Positions 1 to 5,003 of a stretch of 5,967 nucleotides of DNA are shown one piece after another (the first letter of the stretch is position 1; each line of letters begins with the position of its first letter). The position numbers were made by a program, and so were the translations under genes. The DNA comes from Acidobacteriota bacterium. GTDB lineage: Bacteria > Actinomycetota > Acidimicrobiia > Acidimicrobiales > SHLQ01. The notes beneath the pieces are model-generated. The model worked only from the letters and a program-made list of their open reading frames with translations, had not been told where the DNA came from and searched no databases. The stretch lies in contig JADFOM010000122.1 in the NCBI GenBank assembly GCA_022562835.1, positions 1,416 through 7,382 on the forward strand, read 5' to 3'.

Positions 1-1
1 G

Positions 2-748
2 CTGGCCAACCGCACCGGCCATGTCGATGGCCCGCCGCTGGTACCGCGTGGTCCGGTCGACACGATCGCTGGCATGCACGCTGCGTTCGCGGCAGTCGTG
101 GCGGTGTCGCAACGCGATCGGCTGGGGGTGGGCCAACTCGTCGAGGTGCCGCTTATAGAGGGCGCACTCGCTGTGGCTGCGGAACAGGTGATCGCGTGGT
201 CGGCCTATGGAGAGGTGCTCGAGCGGATGGGCAACCGGTCCGCGCTGGCAGCACCCCAGGGGCTGTATCGCAGCGTTGACGACGAGTGGGTCGCGATCTC
301 GGTCAGAACCAACGGGCAATTCGAGGCGTTGTGCAGTCTGGTGCAGGGCCTCGACAACCTCGACCGTCACGGCGATATCGACGCGGTCGATGACCTGCTC
401 GATGACTTCAGCCGATTGCGTCTGGCCGAGGATTCGGTTGAACTGCTGGTGGCGGCGGGCGTACCTGCGGCGGTGTGCGTGCACGCCAATGACAGTGCAG
501 AGACGGCACAGCACGCTGCGCGCGGGTTTGTGCAGCCGATGGAACACGAGATCGCCGGCACGGTGCCGTACCTCGGATTCCCAATGCAGATCGACGGCGA
601 GACGTACCGGCTCGGCGACCCTGCACCAACCTTGGGTCAGCACACCGCTCAAGTGTTGGGTTCGCTCGGACTCGACGATGCCGAGATCGCCGATCTCCAG
701 GCTCAAGGTGTGACCGGAGACTGGCCCAAGGGTGTCCCTCGTCGGTAG
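2..748 (+). CDS. Family III CoA-transferase (CaiB/BaiF), C-terminal part, 5' end outside window
   Basis: Members of this family move CoA between acids as acyl-CoA thioesters, or act as alpha-methylacyl-CoA racemases. The frame is open from base 2, so the gene enters from the left edge; 248 residues are visible, against about 400 for a single-domain member. Seen directly: the family's mid-protein segment with GHVDGPPL, then PVDTIAGMHAA, then a run of AL-type helix and RDRLGVGQLVEVPL ending in E, followed later by GLYRSVDDEWVAI (the small-domain 'Y..-DG-W' region) and a C-terminal APTLGQHTAQVLGSLGL that matches the usual 'P..G.HT..VL..LGL' ending. The catalytic Asp of the family lies upstream of the visible part and cannot be checked. 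The stop is 45 bp before the hydratase start, so co-transcription is likely. Transferase versus racemase, and one- versus two-domain form, cannot be decided here. Family call firm; substrate unknown. Confidence 0.9.
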   Translation: MANRTGHVDGPPLVPRGPVDTIAGMHAAFAAVVAVSQRDRLGVGQLVEVPLIEGALAVAAEQVIAWSAYGEVLERMGNRSALAAPQGLYRSVDDEWVAISVRTNGQFEALCSLVQGLDNLDRHGDIDAVDDLLDDFSRLRLAEDSVELLVAAGVPAAVCVHANDSAETAQHAARGFVQPMEHEIAGTVPYLGFPMQIDGETYRLGDPAPTLGQHTAQVLGSLGLDDAEIADLQAQGVTGDWPKGVPRR

Positions 749-780
749 TGTCGGCGATCATTGGCGCGCTGCGTTGAAAC

Positions 781-787
781 GAGGGAG
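781..787 (+). promoter_or_regulatory. Shine-Dalgarno that selects the GTG start of the hydratase
   Basis: The purine run GAGGGAG ends six bases before GTG 794. An in-frame TTG at 761 would add 11 residues of unconserved character (MARCVETRESS) and would place this purine run inside the coding region, so GTG 794 is preferred. Confidence 0.6.
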
Positions 788-793
788 TCGTCG

Positions 794-2260
794 GTGTCAG
801 AAAATTCGAGCTCGGGCCTCTATGAGGAACTTCGTGCGATGGTCGGTCTCAGCGGAAACCCGAGGGTGGCGCGCGATCCAGTAAACGTGCCGACCACTCG
901 CAACTGGTGCGACGCGATGTCCGAGGCGAACCCGAACTTCACCGATTCTGACATGGCCGCCACGGGCCCTCACGGTGGACTGGTTGCACCACCGGCCACG
1001 CTCAATGTCTGGACGATGTCCGGACTGACGATGGGACAGCAACCGCCACGTGACATGGCCGAGCCCTCAGCAGTGGTCTATTCCAAGCTCGACGCGGCGG
1101 GATACTCGAGCGTTGTCGCCACCAACTCCGATCAGGTGTATCACCGTTACCTACGCCCTGGTGACCTGATCACGAGCGTCACAACTCTTGTCGATGTGTC
1201 CGAAGAGAAGACGACTGCGCTCGGCGTTGGCTATTTCGTTACAACGGAGGCGGCGTTCACCGACCAACACGGAGAATCCGTTGGTTCGTTGTTCTTCCGC
1301 GTTCTCAAGTTCAAACCGGGAACAGGGCGAACTCGTGAGTCGAAGCCCGATCCAAAACGCGACGCCCTGATCGAAGCGGGACTGGACCCCGACGAATTCT
1401 TTCCGCCCGAGCCTCGTCCGGCGCGGCCGAGACCGCAATGGAATGAGGACCAGGCATGGCACTGGGAAGGGTTACGGGAGCGCGAGTTGCGCATCCAACG
1501 ATTCACCGATGACGGCACCCTCGTGCATCCGCCCGCGAACGCGAACCCGAACACCCAGTCGATGGACTACGACTACGTCGTCGCTTCGGGCCGCGGCACT
1601 CTCTACAGCTACACGGTGCCGCAGTATCCGCAGGTGCCTGCCTTCGACTATCCGCTGGTCGTAGGCCTGGTCGAGCTCGAGGAGGGCGTACGCGTCGTTT
1701 CCAACATCATTGACGTGCCAGCGGATCAACTCGAAATCGGAATGCCGCTAGAGGTCTGTTATATCGACACCCACGACGATGTGACCTTGCATCAGTTTCG
1801 GCCCGCGACGGCCCCACGCAACGAGACGACCCTGTGCGCCGCCGACGTTGCAGTCGGCGATCGTCTTCCGCTCTGTCCTATTCCGCTCGATCATCGGCTC
1901 ATCATTTCGACGGCCCTCGCCACCCGTGACTTTCAGGACGTGCACCACGACGTTGCGGCCGCCAAGGCGAAGGGTTCAAAGGACATCTTCATGAACATCC
2001 TGACGACGAGTGGCCTCTGCAACCGCTGGGTCGGTGACTGGGCCGGCCCTGATGCCATGTTTTCCAAACTCGAGGTCGGGCTTGGTGCGCCCAACTATCC
2101 GGGCGACACCATGACCCTCTCGGGGGCTGTCACGGCGGTCGCTGACGACGGCACGATCACGGTTGGGTTCAAAGGGGCCAATTCCCTCGGCAACCACGTG
2201 ACCGGCAGCGTCGAAATTGTGCTGCCGGACAGGTCTGCCGCGATCGGGGAGGGGAGCTGA
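794..2260 (+). CDS. chsH2-chsH1: Fused MaoC-DUF35-MaoC enoyl-CoA hydratase (ChsH2-ChsH1 fusion)
   Basis: Predicted cytosolic hydratase of 488 residues that adds water to an alpha,beta-unsaturated acyl-CoA and docks the aldolase encoded next. Domains: residues 1-175, a MaoC/hot-dog N-terminal domain like ChsH2 (W38, SEANPNF 43-49, GGLVAPP 61-67); 176-215, Pro- and charge-rich linker; 216-338, DUF35 with its N-terminal helix and an OB fold (SGRG 265-268, YPLVVGLVELEEGVRV 286-301); 353-488, a second MaoC domain like ChsH1 (STALATRDFQDVHHD 372-386, SKDIFMNILT 395-404, NSLGNHV 463-469). The ChsH1-like half keeps Asp-379 and His-384, the spacing of the Asp-29/His-34 pair of M. tuberculosis ChsH1. 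The N-terminal half has E44 and F49 where a hydratase has Asp and His, as expected for the non-catalytic partner. In M. tuberculosis these are two proteins forming a heterotetramer; here they are one chain. All four zinc-ribbon cysteines of DUF35 are absent (F237, D240, N251, T254). Architecture firm; steroid substrate is inferred from family. Confidence 0.9.
   Translation: MSENSSSGLYEELRAMVGLSGNPRVARDPVNVPTTRNWCDAMSEANPNFTDSDMAATGPHGGLVAPPATLNVWTMSGLTMGQQPPRDMAEPSAVVYSKLDAAGYSSVVATNSDQVYHRYLRPGDLITSVTTLVDVSEEKTTALGVGYFVTTEAAFTDQHGESVGSLFFRVLKFKPGTGRTRESKPDPKRDALIEAGLDPDEFFPPEPRPARPRPQWNEDQAWHWEGLRERELRIQRFTDDGTLVHPPANANPNTQSMDYDYVVASGRGTLYSYTVPQYPQVPAFDYPLVVGLVELEEGVRVVSNIIDVPADQLEIGMPLEVCYIDTHDDVTLHQFRPATAPRNETTLCAADVAVGDRLPLCPIPLDHRLIISTALATRDFQDVHHDVAAAKAKGSKDIFMNILTTSGLCNRWVGDWAGPDAMFSKLEVGLGAPNYPGDTMTLSGAVTAVADDGTITVGFKGANSLGNHVTGSVEIVLPDRSAAIGEGS
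2246..2256 (+). promoter_or_regulatory. Strong Shine-Dalgarno for the aldolase, inside the end of the hydratase gene
   Basis: GGGGAGGGGAG ends five bases before ATG 2262. It fixes the aldolase start at 2262 and rules out the in-frame TTG at 2217, which would only add an unconserved leader. Because it lies within the last codons of the hydratase, the two proteins are probably made from one mRNA in matched amounts. Confidence 0.75.
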
Positions 2261-2261
2261 C

Positions 2262-3437
2262 ATGGCGAAGTTTGATCGCAAGACGGCAATCGTTGGTATC
2301 GGTGCCACCGAGTTCTCGAAGAACTCGGGGCGTACTCCGATGCAACTCGCGACCGAGGCTTGTCTCGCCGCTTGTAGCGACGCTGGTCTCGATTCCTCGA
2401 AGGTCGACGGCATGTCGGTGTTCAGCTCTGAGAAGAACACTGAGATCGAGGTCGCCCGCAACCTCGGGATCGGTGAGCTGACGTTCTTTTCGATGATAAA
2501 TCACGGTGGAGGTGCTCCCTGCGCGGTCGTTCAGCAGGCCGCAATGGCGGTGCACTCCGGTGTGGCGGACTATGTGCTCGCCTACCGGGCCTTCAACGAA
2601 CGTTCCTGGAACCGATTCGGCTCCGGCGTTCAAGGACGGCATCAGAGTCCTGAAGCGTTCGACGTGAGTTTCTCGTGGACCTCGCCGTTCGGGCTGCTAA
2701 CCCCAGCGCAGTGGGTAGCGATGTTTGCGACGCGCTACATGCACGCCTATGGCGCCACATCGGAGGACTTCGGTCGAGTCGCTGTGGCGGATCGACGCCA
2801 CGCCGCCAACAATCCGGCCGCGTTCTTTTACGAGAAACCGATCACGCTTGAAGACCACCAGAACAGCCGCTTCATTTCTGAACCCCTTCGGTTGCTGGAT
2901 TGCTGCCAGGAATCAGACGGTGGCCAGGCGCTATTGATCACGACGATGGACCGTGCCGCCGAGTTGAATCAGAAGCCAGCGGTGATCGCTTCCGCGGCGC
3001 AAGGCGTGGCGGAGGATCAGCATATGATGCGGTCCTACTACCGAGATGACATCACCGGCATTCCCGAGATGGGTCTGGTCGCCCGTCAGCTCTGGAAATC
3101 GACGGGACTTGGACCGTCGGACATTCAGACGGCCACTATCTATGACCATTTCACTCCGTTGGTGTTGCCACAGTTCGAGGAGTTCGGGTTCTGTGAGCGT
3201 GGTGAGGGCAAGGATTTCATCGCGGACGGCAATATCGAGATTGGCGGTGCGCTGCCAATCAATACGAACGGCGGTCAGCTCGGAGAGGCCTACATCCACG
3301 GAATGAACGGTGTCGCCGAGGCGGTGCGGCAGGTGCGAGGCACTTCTGTCAATCAGGTTGACCACGTCACGAACGTGTTGGTCACCGCCGGTTCGGGCGT
3401 GCCGACGAGCGGTCTGATTCTCACGACCGAGACCTGA
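2262..3437 (+). CDS. ltp2: Thiolase-fold retro-aldolase, Ltp2-like (lipid-transfer/SCP-x family)
   Basis: Predicted to cleave the beta-hydroxy acyl-CoA made by the upstream hydratase by a retro-aldol reaction, while bound to that protein's DUF35 domain. In the M. tuberculosis cholesterol pathway Ltp2 with ChsH2 gives a 17-keto steroid plus propionyl-CoA. The 391-residue product has the usual Ltp2 length and fold landmarks: AIVGIGATEFS at 9-19, HGGGAPCAVVQQAAMAV at 81-97, SGVADYVLAY at 99-108, and GGQLGEAYIHGMNG at 337-350. It lacks thiolase chemistry: counting back from SG 99-100, the nucleophilic Cys position falls on Gly-83 (a Cys is present at 87), and the late Cys region reads VTAGSGVPTSG. 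Tyr-294 (YDHFTP) and Tyr-344 (GEAYIHG) fall at the same numbers as the two tyrosines proposed as catalytic in Ltp2 (recalled from the Thermomonospora curvata work). It starts 1 bp after the hydratase stop. Related Ltp3/Ltp4 and Sal aldolases act on other sterol side chains, so the exact substrate is open. Confidence 0.88.
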   Translation: MAKFDRKTAIVGIGATEFSKNSGRTPMQLATEACLAACSDAGLDSSKVDGMSVFSSEKNTEIEVARNLGIGELTFFSMINHGGGAPCAVVQQAAMAVHSGVADYVLAYRAFNERSWNRFGSGVQGRHQSPEAFDVSFSWTSPFGLLTPAQWVAMFATRYMHAYGATSEDFGRVAVADRRHAANNPAAFFYEKPITLEDHQNSRFISEPLRLLDCCQESDGGQALLITTMDRAAELNQKPAVIASAAQGVAEDQHMMRSYYRDDITGIPEMGLVARQLWKSTGLGPSDIQTATIYDHFTPLVLPQFEEFGFCERGEGKDFIADGNIEIGGALPINTNGGQLGEAYIHGMNGVAEAVRQVRGTSVNQVDHVTNVLVTAGSGVPTSGLILTTET

Positions 3438-3477
3438 CGCTTCGTTGGTCCTCACCCCGAGGTTTGGAGCTCTCCAT

Positions 3478-3507
3478 CCGTGGTGGGAGAAGAACTCCCT
3501 ACAACGG
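3478..3507 (+). terminator. Imperfect hairpin between aldolase and SRPBCC genes, possible weak terminator or mRNA-processing stem
   Basis: The core is GGGAG (3485-3489), loop AAGAA, CTCCC (3495-3499). The stem can continue outward through a 2x2 internal loop (GT/TA) and a single bulged A to TG/CA and CCG/CGG. No T-run follows, so it is not a classical intrinsic terminator. It sits in the 104-bp gap 41 bp after the aldolase stop. Confidence 0.3.
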
Positions 3508-3524
3508 TGGGTTTGGCCGGTTTC

Positions 3525-3541
3525 TGCGCTAGAACAGCGCA
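3525..3541 (+). promoter_or_regulatory. 6-bp perfect inverted repeat abutting the SRPBCC start codon
   Basis: TGCGCT, five-base spacer AGAAC, AGCGCA, with the last base directly before ATG 3542. There is no Shine-Dalgarno in the space it occupies. A TAGAAC at 3530-3535 resembles a -10 element (TANNNT, final base mismatched) at a distance that would put the transcript start on the A of ATG, so a leaderless mRNA is possible. Operator, hairpin or chance cannot be told apart from one copy. Confidence 0.25.
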
Positions 3542-3997
3542 ATGATCGAAGAATCGACCAGCATCGTGATCGACCGGACACCCGACGAGGTGTTCGCTGC
3601 GGTCAGCGACGTCTCGCGGATGGGGGAGTGGAGCGCCGAGACCACCAAATGCCGCTGGGTCGACGGCGCAAGCGGCCCTGCTGTAGGCGCACGCTTCGAA
3701 GGTGACAACGTCGCCAAACTTGGTCCCCTGACGCTGAAGCGCTGGACGACGACCTCGATGGTGAGCGAGTGCAGCCCTCGAGAGGTTTTTGAGTTCGTCG
3801 CCGAGGAGTACACGACCTGGCGATACGAGTTCGCATCACAGGGCGACCAGACGCGGGTGACCGAATCGTTCTCACACAGGCCGTATGAGGGTTTGTCGGG
3901 TTTTGTTTACGAAAAGGTCTTGCGACGCCCGAAGGCGATGGTCAAAGGAATGAAGGCGACGCTCGAAAGTATGAAATCGGTGCTGGAGGCCAGCTGA
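3542..3997 (+). CDS. SRPBCC (polyketide cyclase/dehydrase-like) small ligand-binding protein
   Basis: This 151-residue cytosolic protein has the START/Bet v 1-like helix-grip pattern: a first strand with IEESTSIVIDRTPDEVFAAVSD (residues 2-23), the diagnostic 'W' after the short helices (MGEWSAET 27-34), strand region GARFEGDN 49-56, alternating strands through WRYEFASQGDQTRVTESFS (92-110), and a long amphipathic C-terminal helix from about 118 to 151 that closes the cavity. Such proteins bind hydrophobic ligands, and some catalyse cyclisation or dehydration; no catalytic residue can be assigned here. There is no signal peptide or membrane segment. It starts at the first ATG after an in-frame TAG at 3530-3532, with no clear ribosome site. 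It lies 104 bp after the aldolase and 71 bp before the dehydrogenase in the same direction, so it could be co-transcribed or have its own start. A role in holding a steroid- or acyl-type intermediate is inference from context only. Confidence 0.8.
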   Translation: MIEESTSIVIDRTPDEVFAAVSDVSRMGEWSAETTKCRWVDGASGPAVGARFEGDNVAKLGPLTLKRWTTTSMVSECSPREVFEFVAEEYTTWRYEFASQGDQTRVTESFSHRPYEGLSGFVYEKVLRRPKAMVKGMKATLESMKSVLEAS

Positions 3998-4057
3998 TCG
4001 CGCAACTGTGCAAGGTCTGTTGAGAAGGTTTGGATATGTATCTGGAGACGTCTAATC

Positions 4058-4063
4058 GAGGAG
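4058..4063 (+). promoter_or_regulatory. Shine-Dalgarno that supports the GTG start of the dehydrogenase
   Basis: GAGGAG ends five bases before GTG 4069. This supports the GTG rather than a later ATG, which would remove part of the N-terminal strand before the nucleotide-binding loop. Confidence 0.65.
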
Positions 4064-4068
4064 CTTGA

Positions 4069-4995
4069 GTGAGCAGAGACTGGACAGAATCCGACATCGT
4101 CGACCAGACCGGAAAGATCGTTCTGGTCACGGGCGCCAACAGCGGCCTCGGTTTCGAAATCGCCAGAGCCTTGGCCCAAAAGGGCGCACACGTAGTGATG
4201 GCCTGTCGCAACCTCGAGAAGGCCGCCGCCGCGAAACAACTGATCGATGCGATCGATCCGATCGGAGCGACCGAACTTCTCGAGATGGATCTCGGCAGTC
4301 TCGACTCGATCCGCATCGCAACAGAGACTTTCCTTCGCTCGCACCAACGGCTCGATGTCCTCGTCAACAACGCGGGGATCATGTGGACTCCCAAGGGTCT
4401 GACAGTCGACGGGTTCGAACAGCAAATCGGGGTCAACCATCTCGGGCACTACGCGCTCACGGGGCATTTGCTCGGTGTTCTACAGGAGTCCGGCGCGGCA
4501 CGTGTCGTGTCGATCAGTAGCTTTGGCCACAAGCCAGGCAAGATCAACTTTGACGATCTACAGAGCGAGATGAAGTACTCACCCTTCAAGGCCTATTTTC
4601 AATCAAAGTTGGCGAACTTGCTGTTCATGCGCGAACTCCAGCGGCGCCTCGCCGAGGCCAAGAGTGAAACGATTTCCGTGGCAGCGCATCCGGGCGGATC
4701 GAGTACCAATCTTGGTCATGAGAGTCCAGGCGGCGTTGTCTCAACGCTGTTCCAAAAGGCCCGTCCGCTCACGGACCGGCTCTCTCAGAGCGCCCAACAA
4801 GGAGCTCTTCCGATGCTGTTGGCCGCGACGGGACCCGATGTCGTCGGCGGCGATTACTACGGACCGACTGGGTTCATGGAGTTGAGAGGTGCACCGGTGG
4901 AGGTGGGCATGTCGAAGCGGGCCTTAGACGACGCGACCGCGCGGCGATTATGGGCTGTTTCCGAGGAACTGACCAGCGTCACCTACAAGTGGTGA
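4069..4995 (+). CDS. Short-chain dehydrogenase/reductase, retinol dehydrogenase-like
   Basis: NAD(P)-dependent oxidoreductase of 308 residues that interconverts an alcohol and a ketone or aldehyde. The Rossmann fold is complete: nucleotide-binding TGANSGLG at 21-28; Asp at the end of strand 4 (MDLGS 73-77); NNAG at 100-103; Asn-124 in the GVNHLGH segment; the catalytic serine in SISS (148-151); Tyr-176 and Lys-180 as YFQSK; and HPG at 207-209. Arg-47 (ACRN) just after strand 2 favours NADP(H). The NHLGH and RVVSISSFGHKPG patterns and the length resemble the retinol dehydrogenase/WWOX-like branch common in actinobacteria, where annotation is seldom tied to a tested substrate. It is the last + strand gene, 71 bp after the SRPBCC gene, and converges on the ATP-grasp gene 8 bp away. 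Next to a retro-aldolase that makes a ketone, a ketosteroid or hydroxysteroid substrate is a reasonable guess but not shown. Confidence 0.9.
   Translation: MSRDWTESDIVDQTGKIVLVTGANSGLGFEIARALAQKGAHVVMACRNLEKAAAAKQLIDAIDPIGATELLEMDLGSLDSIRIATETFLRSHQRLDVLVNNAGIMWTPKGLTVDGFEQQIGVNHLGHYALTGHLLGVLQESGAARVVSISSFGHKPGKINFDDLQSEMKYSPFKAYFQSKLANLLFMRELQRRLAEAKSETISVAAHPGGSSTNLGHESPGGVVSTLFQKARPLTDRLSQSAQQGALPMLLAATGPDVVGGDYYGPTGFMELRGAPVEVGMSKRALDDATARRLWAVSEELTSVTYKW
4242..4268 (+). repeat. Three degenerate 9-bp direct repeats inside the dehydrogenase gene
   Basis: GATCGATGC, GATCGATCC and GATCGGAGC follow each other. The period is a multiple of three, so they encode a short repeat-like stretch LIDAIDPIGA (residues 58-67) in the variable helix before strand 3. 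Probably a minor local duplication in a tolerant segment. Confidence 0.35.
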
Positions 4996-5000
4996 CGCTG
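4974..5000. terminator. Perfect 10-bp hairpin at the convergent gene junction, candidate bidirectional terminator
   Basis: CAGCGTCACC (4974-4983), seven-base loop TACAAGT, GGTGACGCTG (4991-5000), with no mismatch. The right arm contains the TGA stop of the dehydrogenase (4993-4995), and the hairpin ends 3 bp before the ATP-grasp stop. Both converging transcripts would form it. Neither side has a T-run, which is frequent for proposed actinobacterial terminators. Position and perfect pairing support the call; actual termination is inferred. Confidence 0.6.
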
Positions 5001-5003
5001 CAT

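Noticed and set aside
408..761. Reverse-strand open frame of 117 codons over the CoA-transferase
   Set aside because: Arg/Pro/Ser-rich translation without domain features, a shadow of a well-supported gene on the other strand.
1976..2642. Reverse-strand open frames of 157-161 codons across the hydratase/aldolase junction
   Set aside because: They overlap two strongly supported genes and show no recognisable motif; typical antisense frames in GC-rich DNA.
3372..3379. AACGTGTT, which fits the AACnnGTT core of the KstR cholesterol-repressor operator
   Set aside because: It lies inside the aldolase coding sequence (codons for NVL), 160 bp from the next start, and its flanks are A..T where the operator has T..A. 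Likely chance.
3450..3462. CCTC-N5-GAGG small inverted repeat after the aldolase stop
   Set aside because: A 4-bp stem is expected by chance in GC-rich DNA; the 3478-3507 hairpin is the better candidate.
2931..3581. Reverse-strand open frame of 216 codons over the end of the aldolase and the following gap
   Set aside because: Mostly antisense to the aldolase active-site region; composition is Arg-rich and featureless, and no start signal supports it.
4020..4048. TTGAGA resembling a -35 element before the dehydrogenase gene
   Set aside because: At 16-18 bp spacing there is no TANNNT -10; TATCTG at 4039 is too close and TCTAAT at 4051 too far.
4046..4053. AGACGTCT 8-bp palindrome upstream of the dehydrogenase
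   Set aside because: Too short and single-copy; does not extend on either side, so no operator claim is made.
3907..4467. Reverse-strand open frame of 186 codons across the SRPBCC/dehydrogenase junction
   Set aside because: Antisense to the conserved dehydrogenase nucleotide-binding region; no domain recognised.
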